A stretch of DNA of 64,000 bases from CBDCFV01 sp965216425 (GTDB taxonomy: Bacteria; Chloroflexota; Dehalococcoidia; Lucifugimonadales; UBA3495), in NCBI GenBank assembly GCA_965216425.1, contig CBDCFV010000006.1:992001-1056000 (forward strand), written 5' to 3'. Positions 41,977-51,362 of the stretch are shown one piece after another; within the stretch, counting starts at the first letter, position 1, and every line of letters starts with the position of its first letter. The position numbers and the translations under genes are program-made. The notes below the pieces were generated by a model that saw only the letters and a list, made by a program, of their open reading frames with translations, had not been told where the DNA came from and searched no databases.

Positions 41977-42999
41977 TCAATCTCCCTCCTGCAACCGGCG
42001 AATGATGCGCTTCAGTTGGGCCTCTTCCATTGGATGTTCGTCCGGGGGACTGAATCCCACCTCGTCCAGCAGGCCGCCGTATTTCTCGAGAATTTTGTCG
42101 GCGATTTCGTCGTACTCGCCAATCACCGCGAAGGCTTCGAGCATATCGTCGCTGACCAACTCGGCCATCTCGGCCCATTCGCCCTGCAGGGACATCCGGT
42201 GGAGACGCTGCCCTATTTCCTCGAACCCGTGGGCTTCCAGCACCGGGAAGTAGGTGCGGGTGGACGAGTAGAAGGCTATGCGCCGCCTGACCTCGGCTGA
42301 AGCCTCACGAAGGCTAGACCGGTTGGGCCCGGTGATGATGAAGCCACCGCCACTTACTGAGATTTCAGATGGTTCGCGGGAGGCTCGTTCCGCCCCATCC
42401 GCCACACCCGGGCGCACTACGTCTCGCACATACTTTTCCGACGTGAGACTGTGGAGCATCAATCCGTCGCACACCTCGCCGGCGACGCGGCAGTTGTACG
42501 CATTCACAGCCGCAGTGCAAACGGAAGGATGAGGATACTCGCTGGGGCCGGGGCTGAAGAAGGGCGTCATAAGGGAGAATCGGTAATGCTTTCCTTGGTA
42601 GTCCAAGCGGCTCCCGTCGTCCCAGCAGTCCCATATTTTGTGAAGGGACTCCACATATTCCCTCAGTTTCGGTCCGGGCGACGCCCATGTTGACGAAAAG
42701 CGGCGTTCGATATGGCCCTTGACCTGCGTACCCAGTCCTAACCGGAACCGGCCCTTAGACAGGTCCTGCAGGTCGCGGCTGGTGTAGGCGACGACCATCG
42801 GCGAGCGGGGAAACGCGATGGCAACCCTAGTCTCCAGGGTTACCCGGGAGGTTGCGGTGGCAGCGAGCACCAAGGGCATGAATGAGTCGTGCGCTGTCTC
42901 ATTGGAAGAGACGCCGTCGTATCCCATTGACTCCGCCCATGCGGCTTCCGCCGGGATGCCTGCCAACTCATTAGAACTCAAGCGGTAAGTTACCCGCAT
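41977..42999 (-). CDS. LLM-class (F420-dependent type) oxidoreductase
   Basis: A 340-residue luciferase-like TIM barrel. VTYRLSSNELAGIPAEAAWAESMGYDGVSSNE is the N-terminus, ATATSRVTLETRVAIAFPRSPMVVAYTSRDLQDLSKGRFRLGLGTQVKGHIERRF the core, and EISVSGGGFIITGP lies further on. This is the pattern of probable F420-dependent oxidoreductases. The reaction is unknown. It is the downstream gene of a leftward pair with the carbinolamine dehydratase (39-base gap). Confidence 0.88.
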   Translation of the reverse strand: MRVTYRLSSNELAGIPAEAAWAESMGYDGVSSNETAHDSFMPLVLAATATSRVTLETRVAIAFPRSPMVVAYTSRDLQDLSKGRFRLGLGTQVKGHIERRFSSTWASPGPKLREYVESLHKIWDCWDDGSRLDYQGKHYRFSLMTPFFSPGPSEYPHPSVCTAAVNAYNCRVAGEVCDGLMLHSLTSEKYVRDVVRPGVADGAERASREPSEISVSGGGFIITGPNRSSLREASAEVRRRIAFYSSTRTYFPVLEAHGFEEIGQRLHRMSLQGEWAEMAELVSDDMLEAFAVIGEYDEIADKILEKYGGLLDEVGFSPPDEHPMEEAQLKRIIRRLQEGD

Positions 43000-43038
43000 A
43001 CCTCTCTCCTTGGGTCTGGTCTTCTCTCATACCAAGTG

Positions 43039-43398
43039 TCAGGCTTGGTGACCCGCCAGTTGTTGATAAATATCGTCGGACTTGGCGGCCATGATGAAGT
43101 CGTTGCGGTGGAGGTTGCAGATTTTGTGCGTCCACCAAGTAACGCCTACCCGGCCCCACTCGGTAATGATCCTGGGATGGTGTCCTTCGGATTCGGCCAG
43201 CTTGCCGATTTCGGCGGTGAAATCCAGTGCTCCCCGAAAGTTGTCGAACTTGAACACCCGGTCCAGCTTGGGAATCCCTCCCTCGTCAATCAGGCCCCAC
43301 TGGGGCAACTCCGAGTGCAACTGGGCCTTCTCGTCGGGGGTCACGGAAGGTGAGTCCCGCCGACAAGCAACGCACTTTTCCTGGTTGAGTTGGACCAT
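43039..43398 (-). CDS. phhB: Pterin-4a-carbinolamine dehydratase
   Basis: Recycles the 4a-hydroxy-pterin formed by aromatic amino acid hydroxylases. The 119-residue product has the signature EGHHPRI (~residue 72) and VGVTWWTHKI (~87), with His/His/Trp of the active site. Unusual: the N-terminus holds a CVACRR pair of Cys that could bind metal. No aromatic hydroxylase is in the window; some bacteria keep this protein for molybdopterin or other pterin repair roles. Confidence 0.92.
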   Translation of the reverse strand: MVQLNQEKCVACRRDSPSVTPDEKAQLHSELPQWGLIDEGGIPKLDRVFKFDNFRGALDFTAEIGKLAESEGHHPRIITEWGRVGVTWWTHKICNLHRNDFIMAAKSDDIYQQLAGHQA

Positions 43399-43601
43399 TT
43401 CCGCCTCCCTTTAACTACAGAACTCCAGCCGGTAACGTCGTACCAATTCTAGCATAGGCAGTCCGGAGCCGATTGAGCCTTGTAGCGGATATCCGTAGTA
43501 GTGACAAAGCGTCTCACAGCCAATAAGATATCCGCAAGCAGAGGGATAGGGAATGCAGCTCATCGGGCAATGCCGTTCAGCCACCCCAAAGGATAACTGT
43601 A

Positions 43602-44426
43602 ATGAACTTTGGAGCGATCACTAATTCCTGGCGGCTCCAGTTGGCGGACCAGGACATCAACGATTTGGTAGCCGAGGCAAAGGCCCGCGGGGCGAAGCAC
43701 ATCGAGTTGCGTCAGACGTGCTTGGGAGACTGCGAGTCAGGGGAGGGCGACGCTTGGAGGCCGGTGTTGCCCCGGTTGCAAGCCTTGGTGGACTCATCCC
43801 CGGAGTTGTCTTTTGATCTGGCCATGGCGTGGCCTTGTCTCACCCGCAAGTCGGACGCCCAAGGCGAAGCGTTCCAAGCGGCCTTGGAAGGGGCCAAGCT
43901 CGTTGGAAGGGACACCCCTCATCTTCGAATAGTGGACCCAAGCACATTCGACCAAGCTTGGGAAAGCGCCGGTGATATACCCACCGAAGCCCTGGCGGTT
44001 GCCGATTTGGCCCGAGAGGCGGCGAAGCAGGGCGTGATATTGTCCATGGAGAATTCCGGCCAGCCGATTCGCAGCATGGCCCTGCTGGTGCAGGAGGCGC
44101 GGGCCACGCTGACGAACGATGAGGGCTTGTTCCTTGGGCTTTGCCCGGACGCCACCAACCAACTCCGCCGTTACCCGGACAGCAACCCCTTGGCCGAGCT
44201 GGAGGCGTTGGAGCCGGACATGATCAAGATCATCCACTTCAAACAGGCCAGAAACGGAGCGGCCCATCCAACCGTCGATACCGGCGACCTGGACTGTTTG
44301 AGGATGCTCGAAATCCTGGAGACCAAGGGCTATGACGGCGCTGCGATAATGGAAATTCCGCCCGACCGCGATGTGTTCGATAACCTGGCTGCCAGTTTCG
44401 CTTTCCTGGGCGCGGGGCGAGCGTAA
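43602..44426 (+). CDS. Sugar phosphate isomerase/epimerase-like TIM-barrel protein
   Basis: A 274-residue AP-endonuclease-2-fold (xylose-isomerase-like) protein. It starts NFGAITNSWRL and has ELRQTCLG (~residue 38), LSMENSGQPIRSMALLVQEA with the metal-binding Glu, LGLCPDATNQL, IKIIHFKQARNG (His) and GAAIMEIPPD (final Glu). These are the usual metal-site positions. Probably acts on a sugar or sugar acid; unspecified. Its end lies 22 bases before the argH start chosen here. Confidence 0.82.
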   Translation: MNFGAITNSWRLQLADQDINDLVAEAKARGAKHIELRQTCLGDCESGEGDAWRPVLPRLQALVDSSPELSFDLAMAWPCLTRKSDAQGEAFQAALEGAKLVGRDTPHLRIVDPSTFDQAWESAGDIPTEALAVADLAREAAKQGVILSMENSGQPIRSMALLVQEARATLTNDEGLFLGLCPDATNQLRRYPDSNPLAELEALEPDMIKIIHFKQARNGAAHPTVDTGDLDCLRMLEILETKGYDGAAIMEIPPDRDVFDNLAASFAFLGAGRA

Positions 44427-44448
44427 AAGCGACCGCGCCAGATCTCAG

Positions 44449-45798
44449 ATGACCAGCTTCAGCGACTACACAGTTTCGATCCAATACGACCGTCGGCTCT
44501 ATAAGCACGACATCATCGGGTCGATTGCCCATGTGCGCATGTTGAGCAAGCAGGGCATCATCGCCGCGGAAGATGCGGACCTTATCATCCAAGGGTTGGA
44601 TTCAGTCCGCCAAGAGATCGAGTCGGATAGTTTCCCTTGGGACCCGGGGCTGGAAGACCTGCACATGAACATCGAGACCCGCCTCCGGGCTTTGATCGGA
44701 CCGGCGGCAGGGCGGATGCACACCGGCCGCTCCCGCAACGACCAGGTTGCGTTGGACATGCGCCTCTACACCAAGGAGGTCATCGCCGAGACGGTCAAAG
44801 GCCTGTCGGGAGTACAAGCTTCTCTCGTAGGACTGGCGGAACGTTACCAAGGCGTATTGATGCCCGGCTACACTCATTTGCAGCGGGCCCAGCCTGTCCT
44901 CTTTTCCCATCACATGCTGGCATACTTCCAAATGCTCCAACGGGATATTGAACGTTTTCGTGACTGCTACCGGCGCACCGACGTCCTGCCCTTGGGCAGC
45001 GGGGCGCTGGCGGGTGTAGCCTATCCGACGGATAGGGAGTTCCTGGCGCGGGAACTGGGATTCAATCAAGTCAGCCGCAACAGCATGGACGCAGTGTCGG
45101 ACAGGGACTTCCTGCTGGAGTACTTGTCAGCCGCCTCTGTCTGCATGATGCACTTGTCCCGCCTGTCGGAGGAGATAGTCCTTTGGGCCAGCCGGGAGTT
45201 CCGGTTTGTCCGGCTTACGGATGAATTCACCACCGGCAGCAGTATCATGCCGCAGAAGCGCAACCCAGATTTTGCCGAGTTGGCGCGAGGCAAAACGGGC
45301 AGAGTCTACGGGGACCTGTTCGGCCTGCTGACAGTAATGAAAGGGCTGCCTCTCACTTACAACCGTGACTTGCAGGAAGACAAAGAAGGGTTCTTCGACG
45401 CCGTCGATACGTTGCTCGCCACGTTGAGGGTGTTCGAGGGTATGCTTAGCGGGCTGACCTTAGACGCCGACCGGGTCAACTCATTGGCGGGAGAGAGCTT
45501 CATACTAGCGACCGACTTGGCCGACTACTTGGTGGGCAAGGGGGTGCCATTTCGGGAGGCCCACGGAGCCCTGCGGGAGTTGTGCGACTACTGCGAGTCA
45601 CACGACAAGGAATTGCAGGACCTTACGCTGGAGGAGTACCACCGCTTCTCCACGCACTTTGGTGAAGACGTATACGGCATCACGGCAAAGTCGTCGGCGT
45701 CGGCGAGGGATAACTTGGGAGGCACAGCGCCTAACCGGGTGGCCGAGGAACTAACGAAGGCCAAGGAGCTTATGGAGGCCAATGCCAATAAACTCTGA
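44449..45798 (+). CDS. argH: Argininosuccinate lyase with atypically short N-terminus
   Basis: Cleaves argininosuccinate to arginine and fumarate, the last step of arginine synthesis. The 449-residue product has YTVSIQYDRRLYKHDIIGSIAH at the start, HTGRSRNDQVALDMRLY, PGYTHLQRAQPVLFSHH (catalytic His) and the signature GSSIMPQKRNPD. The usual N-terminal LWGGRF segment (~15 residues before the SI-YDRRLY region) is missing. In-frame sequence upstream reads LSWARGERKSDRARSQ, and an in-frame ATG at 44371 would overlap the previous gene. No good ribosome site precedes 44449, so the start is uncertain. Confidence 0.9.
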   Translation: MTSFSDYTVSIQYDRRLYKHDIIGSIAHVRMLSKQGIIAAEDADLIIQGLDSVRQEIESDSFPWDPGLEDLHMNIETRLRALIGPAAGRMHTGRSRNDQVALDMRLYTKEVIAETVKGLSGVQASLVGLAERYQGVLMPGYTHLQRAQPVLFSHHMLAYFQMLQRDIERFRDCYRRTDVLPLGSGALAGVAYPTDREFLARELGFNQVSRNSMDAVSDRDFLLEYLSAASVCMMHLSRLSEEIVLWASREFRFVRLTDEFTTGSSIMPQKRNPDFAELARGKTGRVYGDLFGLLTVMKGLPLTYNRDLQEDKEGFFDAVDTLLATLRVFEGMLSGLTLDADRVNSLAGESFILATDLADYLVGKGVPFREAHGALRELCDYCESHDKELQDLTLEEYHRFSTHFGEDVYGITAKSSASARDNLGGTAPNRVAEELTKAKELMEANANKL

Positions 45799-46477
45799 TA
45801 CCCCCATACTCATTGCTCCGTCGGTGCTGGCGGCGGACTTCGCCAACCTCGGCCAACAGGTGCGAGAGGTTACGGAAGCCGGGGCGGACCTGATCCACGT
45901 CGACGTGATGGACGGCAGCTTCGTGCCCAACATATCGTTCGGCGAGGTGGTGGTGGACGCCATCCGGCGCAACACACACCTGCCCTTGAACATTCACCTG
46001 ATGATTTCCGACCCGGACGTACTGCTGCCCGGCTATATGAAGCGGTCAATCGATCAGATTATCGTTCACGCGGAGGCCTGCCCTCACCTTCATCGGACGG
46101 TCACACGGATTAAAGAGGCGGGGCACGAAGTGGGCGTGGCCATCAACCCAGGCACGCCGGTGTCGGCGGTGGAAGAGGTGTTGCAACACTTGGACCTGGT
46201 GCTGCCCATGTCGGTAAACCCGGGGTTCGGCGGCCAAACGTTTATCCCAGAAACGCTCGACAAGGTGAAACGCTTGCGCCAAATGGTACGGGAACGGGGT
46301 TATTCAACGCAGATTGAAGTCGACGGCGGCATAAAAGCGGACTGGACCGCCGAGGAATCGGTAAAAGCCGGGGCCACCATCCTTGTAGCCGGGACAGCGA
46401 TTTTTAACGATAAAGAGCCGGTCAGCCAGTGCATGGCACAAATGCGCGGATGCATCCAAGGGTTGCGCCAAACCTGA
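45782..46477 (+). CDS. rpe: Ribulose-phosphate 3-epimerase
   Basis: Interconverts ribulose 5-phosphate and xylulose 5-phosphate. The 231-residue TIM barrel has APSVLAADFANL, LIHVDVMDGSFVPNISFG (metal-binding His and Asp), LNIHLMISDPD, VLPMSVNPGFGGQTFIPETLDKV and EVDGGIKADW. Complete. It overlaps the argH end by 17 bases, suggesting translational coupling. Confidence 0.96.
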   Translation: MPINSDTPILIAPSVLAADFANLGQQVREVTEAGADLIHVDVMDGSFVPNISFGEVVVDAIRRNTHLPLNIHLMISDPDVLLPGYMKRSIDQIIVHAEACPHLHRTVTRIKEAGHEVGVAINPGTPVSAVEEVLQHLDLVLPMSVNPGFGGQTFIPETLDKVKRLRQMVRERGYSTQIEVDGGIKADWTAEESVKAGATILVAGTAIFNDKEPVSQCMAQMRGCIQGLRQT

Positions 46478-46584
46478 GCCAGCCCTCCTTTCCTGAGGCT
46501 CGCCGGTAATGCGTCGACATTGGCCGGAGTAAAACTGGGGGAGCCCGGGATTCTCTCAAGAAGACCAGCCTTGGCAGTGGGCTG

Positions 46585-46794
46585 CTACGCCAAGTTAGCT
46601 ACGGCCTTACGAACCTTGGCCGACTTGCTCAAAGACCTCAAGCACCGGCTGCAAATCTTGACTTTGATATGCTTCCCGTCCTGAACGATGGTCTGCTTAT
46701 GGACGTTGGCCTTGAAGCGGGTCTTGGTGTGGAGGTTGGAATGGCTTACATTGTTGCCGGTCATGCCGGACTTGAGGCAAATTTCACATCTCAT
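46585..46794 (-). CDS. rpmB: 50S ribosomal protein L28
   Basis: A 69-residue ribosomal protein. RCEICLKSGMTGNNVSHSNLHTKTRFKANVHK is the conserved L28 start, and VKICSRCLRSLSKSAKVRKA its end. The two CxxC pairs (residues 3-6 and the CSRC pair) suggest a zinc-binding form. ATG start. Its promoter probably lies at 46863-46871. Confidence 0.96.
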   Translation of the reverse strand: MRCEICLKSGMTGNNVSHSNLHTKTRFKANVHKQTIVQDGKHIKVKICSRCLRSLSKSAKVRKAVANLA

Positions 46795-46862
46795 GGCTTT
46801 TACTTCGGGAGTTAAAGATTATCCAGCTACCCACCGGATTTGGTTAGAGAACGTAGTTGTGG

Positions 46863-46871
46863 AGTATACCA
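46863..46871 (-). promoter_or_regulatory. Extended -10 promoter of rpmB
   Basis: On the minus strand TGGTATACT (TG-N-TATACT) lies about 70 bases before the rpmB start. No convincing -35 is seen. Confidence 0.45.
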
Positions 46872-46918
46872 CGGGCTAATCCAAGCTGCTATGCGAACGA
46901 TGGCCTGTTTACGAGGGC

Positions 46919-47305
46919 CTATTGACCTTTGGAACGGTAAATCTCCACTGCCGCGTTTTCGATTACGGAGCCTTTTATCGGGGGCCGGGGCTTCTTCACC
47001 CGCACATGCACCGCTTGGACCGAGAACTCCTCCAGAATCCTGGTGGCTATGGCGTGGGCTGCCGCCTCCAGCAGGTTTTTGGACTCGCCTTCCAGCACCG
47101 CCTGCACTGAGCGGTACAAGCGGGTGTAGCTCAATGTGTCTTCCAGCCGATCGGAGATGCCGGGAGGCAACAGGTCCATCTCGATGGACAAGTCGACCAA
47201 GTAAGACTGGCCCAAGGCCCGCTCCTCCGGGTTGACCCCGTGGAACCCATAGAACTGCATCCCTTCCAGGATAATCCGGTCAGGCGGATGCCCGTTGGCA
47301 GCCAT
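46919..47305 (-). CDS. folB: Dihydroneopterin aldolase
   Basis: Converts 7,8-dihydroneopterin to 6-hydroxymethyl-dihydropterin in folate synthesis, feeding folK. The 128-residue product has ILEGMQFYGFHGVNPEERALGQSYLVDLSIEMDL (N-terminus), LSYTRLYRSVQ, LLEAAAHAIATRIL with the catalytic-site Glu, and VRVKKPRPPIKG (Lys). Separated by 21 kb from folP-folK; it starts 6 bases after the CitE-like stop on the same strand. Confidence 0.93.
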   Translation of the reverse strand: MAANGHPPDRIILEGMQFYGFHGVNPEERALGQSYLVDLSIEMDLLPPGISDRLEDTLSYTRLYRSVQAVLEGESKNLLEAAAHAIATRILEEFSVQAVHVRVKKPRPPIKGSVIENAAVEIYRSKGQ

Positions 47306-47311
47306 CGTAAA

Positions 47312-48190
47312 TCAACCGCCGCTAGCTGCGATGGCCTCGGCGCGGGCCAGCAGGTTCTGGGCGCGTTTGATAACCGGCACGTCGATCATGCGACCGTCCA
47401 AGTCCGCCGAGCCGCGGCCCTCAGCTTCGGCGCGGTTCCAAGCCTCGACCACCTTGCTGGCGTAAGCCAACTCCTCTTCCGATGGACTGAAGACCTTGTT
47501 GATAACCTCGATCTGGGCCGGGTGGATAGCGAACTTGCCGGTGTAACCCAGTTGGCGGGCCATGCCCGCGTCCTGCTCCAATGCATCAGGTTCGCGGAAC
47601 CGGACGAAGGGGGCGTCCAAAGCAGCCACCCTGGCCGCACGAGCGGCAACGGGGACCACGGCCCGGCCGTAGTAGACTTCCTCGCCGGTGTCGCTTCGTT
47701 GCAGGCTCATATCGTCGGCGTAGTCCTCTGAACCAAATGCGACGGCGATTATACGGTCTGACGACATGGCAATCTGGCCGGCCGTCATAACGGCCCTGGC
47801 GTTTTCAATCCACGGAATGAACTTTATGCTTCCGGGTTCCAGCCCTGCCGCAGCCTCCATGACACCTATCAGTTGGTCGCTGTCCAGGACTTCCTGGGGC
47901 GACTCGGCCTTGCCCACGCTGACGCCGTAAAGGTCGGGGCCTATCAACGCCTTCAACTCATCCTTCGTCAACCCTGTGTCCAAGGCATTGGCGCGGAACA
48001 TCACCCGGCGTCCCGCTTGCCGCAGCCGGGGAATCCACTCGCGGGCCACTTCCATGGCGTTCACTTTTTCCGACGGCGGCACTGAATCTTCCAAGTCAAC
48101 CATCACCACGTCGGCGTCAAAACCGAGGGCCCGTTCCAGCATGTTGGGCCTGTTCCCCGGCACGAAAATAAGGCTGCGCAGCAATTCCAA
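47312..48190 (-). CDS. CitE/HpcH-type CoA-ester lyase
   Basis: A 292-residue TIM-barrel lyase of the CitE/malyl-CoA lyase group, which splits or makes acyl-CoA esters (citryl-, malyl- or citramalyl-CoA). SLIFVPGNRPNMLERAL, DVVMVDLEDSVPPSEK (Asp/Glu near metal), RRVMFRANALDTG, VAFGSEDYADDMSL and GYTGKFAIHPAQIEVIN match the family. TTG start with GGGAG. The enzyme could feed the HMG-CoA-lyase-like protein's pathway, but that is inference. Next to folB. Confidence 0.88.
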   Translation of the reverse strand: MELLRSLIFVPGNRPNMLERALGFDADVVMVDLEDSVPPSEKVNAMEVAREWIPRLRQAGRRVMFRANALDTGLTKDELKALIGPDLYGVSVGKAESPQEVLDSDQLIGVMEAAAGLEPGSIKFIPWIENARAVMTAGQIAMSSDRIIAVAFGSEDYADDMSLQRSDTGEEVYYGRAVVPVAARAARVAALDAPFVRFREPDALEQDAGMARQLGYTGKFAIHPAQIEVINKVFSPSEEELAYASKVVEAWNRAEAEGRGSADLDGRMIDVPVIKRAQNLLARAEAIAASGG

Positions 48191-48260
48191 ATTACTCCCT
48201 CTCTATATCCAATAAACTGATCGTTTTCTTGAAACGGGCTGGCCCGCCACTTGCATGGGC

Positions 48261-51038
48261 CTACTCCATATCCCCCCAACTGTGGCCCCACTTGGCATCG
48301 ACTTTCAGGGTTACGTCCAAGTCCATGGCGGCGGGCATCTCGTCGAACACCACGCTCTTGATGGCGTCCAGTTCGTCCTGGGGGGTTTCGAAGACCAACT
48401 CGTCGTGCACCTGCAAGAGCATCTTGGTCTTCATTTCATCCTCCTGCAGCCGGCGGTACACCCGCACCATTGCCAGCTTCATTATGTCGGCTGCGGTGCC
48501 CTGAATCGGCATGTTCACCGCCACGCGCTCCGCACCGCCCCGGACGTTGAAGTTGGAGGCGTTGATTTCCGGCACGTATCGGCGGCGGCCCAGAAGGGTT
48601 TCCACGTAATGGTTTGCCTTGGCGTCAGCCTTGACCGTTTCGATGTAGTCCCGGATGCCCGGGTACTTGGAGAAGTAGGACTCTATGAAGTTGGCGCCCT
48701 CCTCACGGCTGAACCCGGTCTGCTGGGCTATGCCGTGGGGCGAAAGGCCGTAAATCACCCCGAAATTCAACACCTTTGCTATGCGGCGCATGTCCGAGTC
48801 CGCTTCGTTAATGGGGACGTCGAACATCAGGGAAGCTGTGGAGGAGTGAATATCCTCGCCCCGGCGGAACGCGTCCAACAGGCCCGGGTCCTGGGACAAA
48901 TGGGCCAGTACCCGGAGTTCGATTTGCGAATAGTCGGCGGAAAAAAGCAGCCACTCGGGGGCGTTATCGGCCACAAAGGCCTTTCTCACTTGACGACCAA
49001 GTTCGGTGCGGACAGGTATGTTCTGTAAATTCGGGTCGCTGCTGGAAATCCGGCCGGTGGCCGACCCGGTCTGGTTGTAGCTGGTGTGGATTCTCCCAGT
49101 GACCGGGTTGATCATCTCCGGCAAGGCATCCACGTAGGTGGACTTCAACTTGGATATCTGCCGGTACTCAAGGATGTTGTCTACGACCGGGTGCAGCCCC
49201 TTGAGTCCCTCCAAGGAGTTGGCGTCGGTGGAGTAGCCCGTCTTGGTGCGCTTGGTGCGGGGCAGGCCCAACTCGTTGAACAACAGGTCGCTCAGTTGCT
49301 GCGGCGAGTTGATGTTCACGGTATGGCCGATGGAGTTGTAGAGGTCTACTTCCACCTGCTGCATCTGTTGGTTGAGGTCCCGGGACATCTCGTGCAGCGC
49401 TCCGGCGTCCATTTTGATGCCGTGGCGCTGCATCGAGACCAGCACCGGCACCAAGGGCATTTCCATGTCGTCAAGAATATTGGTGAAGCCCTGGCTGGCG
49501 ACCTGCTGCTCCAACACGGTTCGCAACCGCCCGGTCATGTCGGCGTCCGCAGCCGCGTACTGGGTGGCGGGTTCGATATCTATCTTGTCAAAGGTCACTT
49601 GTTTCTTGCCAGTGCCTATGAGGTCCTTGATAGGCGTCATCTCTATCCCAAGAACGTCCAAGGACATGTTCTTGAGGCCGAGGGCGCCAGCGGTTTTGCC
49701 CACCAAATGGGCGGCGATCATCGTGTCGAAGTCAACGTTGCTGCAATGGACCCCGTAATTCTCCAGTATTGTCACATCGTAGTTGGCGTTGTGGGCGCAC
49801 TTTGCCAAGTCCGGCGACTCCATCAGCGGGCGCACGCGCGCCAAGACCGTCTCCAAGGGTAGTTGGTCCCCTTCCTTGTGACCCACAGGGACGTACCAAG
49901 CCCGGCCGGGAGACACCGAGAAACTCAGGCCAACGAGTTCGGCCCTCATTGGGTCCAGCGCGGTGGTCTCGGTATCGAAGGCAAACCTGCCGGCCTCGTG
50001 CAGAGCGCCCAACATCGCGTCGAGTTGTTCTTCGGTGCGGACGGCTTCGTAGTCCCTGTCCTGGGACATTTGCGGGGCGGGCGCTTCGGTCTCCTCTCCA
50101 GCTACGCTGGTGGCCTCCGAAGCGGGAAGACGCTGCACCACGCTGAACATCTCCAACTCGGTCAACAGATCAACCACCGCCCTGCGGTCGTAGACACCGA
50201 ACCGCGACCTCTCCAAGTCCAACTCCACCGGCGACTCCCGGTTGATGGTGGTGAGAAACCGGTTACTGAAGGCTAATTCACGGCTTTCCTCAAGGGACTT
50301 TTTGACGCTGGCAGGCTTTACCTCGTCCAAATGAGCGTACACGCCTTCCAGGTCATGGTACTGGCTGAGCAGCGCGATGGCCCGCTTTTCCCCCACCCGC
50401 GGGACTCCGGGAATGTTGTCAGAAGAGTCGCCCAAAAGGGCCTTGAAGTCGGGTTGCTGGGCAGCGGTAAGACCGGAATAACGGTCGGCCAATTCGGACT
50501 CGTCGTAGACCTTCTTGTTCTGAATGCTGTAAGAAAGGTCCACCCGCACCCTGGGAGAGATCAACTGGAAAGTGTCCCGGTCCCCGGTCAGGATGATGGT
50601 GTCGATGTCTGCCGCCTCCGCTTGGCGGGAGAGGGTACCTATAACGTCGTCGGCCTCAAACCCATCGGCCTCGTAGACTGCTACTCCGAACCCTTCCATC
50701 AATTGCTTGACCCGTTGGAACTGGGGCCTCAGTTCCGGCGGCGTTGGCGGCCGCTGGGCCTTGTACTGGTCGAACCGTACGTGCCGGAAGGTTGGCACAG
50801 AGGTATCGAAGGCGATGGCGCAGTGGGTCGGCTTCCAGTCCTGCAATGCCCGCAGGAAAGTGTTCACGAATCCGTACACGCCGGTCGTATCTTCGCCGGT
50901 GGTCTGGACCGTCAAGTGGCCCTGAACGGAGATGGCGTGGAACGACCGGTGGACCATGGCGTGGCCGTCCATCAGCATCAAGAGCGGCGGTCTTGGATCG
51001 GCGAATAGCGGCAGTGTGGTGGGCTCGGCCATGGGCAT
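48261..51038 (-). CDS. polA: DNA polymerase I
   Basis: Three-domain polymerase for Okazaki-fragment maturation and repair. The 5' nuclease domain (~1-290) has LMLMDGHAMVHRSFHAI, GFEADDVIGTLSRQA and GDSSDNIPGVPRVG. The 3'-5' proofreading domain keeps DTETT, NANYDV and YAAADAD, so it looks active. The polymerase palm has FSADYSQIELRVLAHLSQD, RRIAKVLNFGVIYGLSPHG and LLQVHDELVFE. 925 residues, normal length. ATG 51038 was chosen after AGGTG; a TATAAT at 51097-51102 upstream makes a start at 51098 implausible. Confidence 0.97.
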   Translation of the reverse strand: MPMAEPTTLPLFADPRPPLLMLMDGHAMVHRSFHAISVQGHLTVQTTGEDTTGVYGFVNTFLRALQDWKPTHCAIAFDTSVPTFRHVRFDQYKAQRPPTPPELRPQFQRVKQLMEGFGVAVYEADGFEADDVIGTLSRQAEAADIDTIILTGDRDTFQLISPRVRVDLSYSIQNKKVYDESELADRYSGLTAAQQPDFKALLGDSSDNIPGVPRVGEKRAIALLSQYHDLEGVYAHLDEVKPASVKKSLEESRELAFSNRFLTTINRESPVELDLERSRFGVYDRRAVVDLLTELEMFSVVQRLPASEATSVAGEETEAPAPQMSQDRDYEAVRTEEQLDAMLGALHEAGRFAFDTETTALDPMRAELVGLSFSVSPGRAWYVPVGHKEGDQLPLETVLARVRPLMESPDLAKCAHNANYDVTILENYGVHCSNVDFDTMIAAHLVGKTAGALGLKNMSLDVLGIEMTPIKDLIGTGKKQVTFDKIDIEPATQYAAADADMTGRLRTVLEQQVASQGFTNILDDMEMPLVPVLVSMQRHGIKMDAGALHEMSRDLNQQMQQVEVDLYNSIGHTVNINSPQQLSDLLFNELGLPRTKRTKTGYSTDANSLEGLKGLHPVVDNILEYRQISKLKSTYVDALPEMINPVTGRIHTSYNQTGSATGRISSSDPNLQNIPVRTELGRQVRKAFVADNAPEWLLFSADYSQIELRVLAHLSQDPGLLDAFRRGEDIHSSTASLMFDVPINEADSDMRRIAKVLNFGVIYGLSPHGIAQQTGFSREEGANFIESYFSKYPGIRDYIETVKADAKANHYVETLLGRRRYVPEINASNFNVRGGAERVAVNMPIQGTAADIMKLAMVRVYRRLQEDEMKTKMLLQVHDELVFETPQDELDAIKSVVFDEMPAAMDLDVTLKVDAKWGHSWGDME

Positions 51039-51096
51039 GGCGGCACCTCGGCAGTTTGGCGATAGGTGGGAAATGCCGGTCTCTGATTCAAGCCGC

Positions 51097-51102
51097 ATTA
51101 TA
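51097..51102 (-). promoter_or_regulatory. polA -10 box
   Basis: TATAAT on the minus strand within GGTGTATAATGCGG, 60 bases upstream of the polA ATG at 51038. The -35 is poor. Confidence 0.5.
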
Positions 51103-51154
51103 CACCAGCCCTGTCTAAGGCATCAGACGTGCGTCAGTGCAGGTGTGACCAAGA

Positions 51155-51362
51155 AACTATCTCAGAAACAGGCTGGTTCTGTCCGCATCCACTCGTTGTT
51201 GGCTGGAGTTTATAGATTCCCGCCTGCGCGGGAATGACGGGATGGGTACTGCGGGGATGACGGGTTGGACACTGCGGGATGACGGGTTGGGAGCTGCGGG
51301 AATGGCGAGTTGGGCGCTTCGGGGATGACGGGTTGGGTACCGCTCCACGTTTTGAGATAGTT
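51155..51362. mobile_element. Element with AACTATCTCA/TGAGATAGTT inverted ends, 208 bp
   Basis: Left end AACTATCTCAGAA and right end GTTTTGAGATAGTT are inverted copies (one mismatch over 13 bases). The interior carries the palindrome GATTCCCGCCTGCGCGGGAATGACG and then five degenerate ~23-bp tandem units of the form GACGGGTTGGgtactGCGGGGAT (about 51235-51340). A 137-bp relative with the same ends lies at 62684-62820. Confidence 0.75.

Noticed and set aside
51235..51340. CRISPR-like array
   Set aside because: Units are ~23 bp directly abutting with no spacers, degenerate and inside a TIR element; no cas gene nearby.
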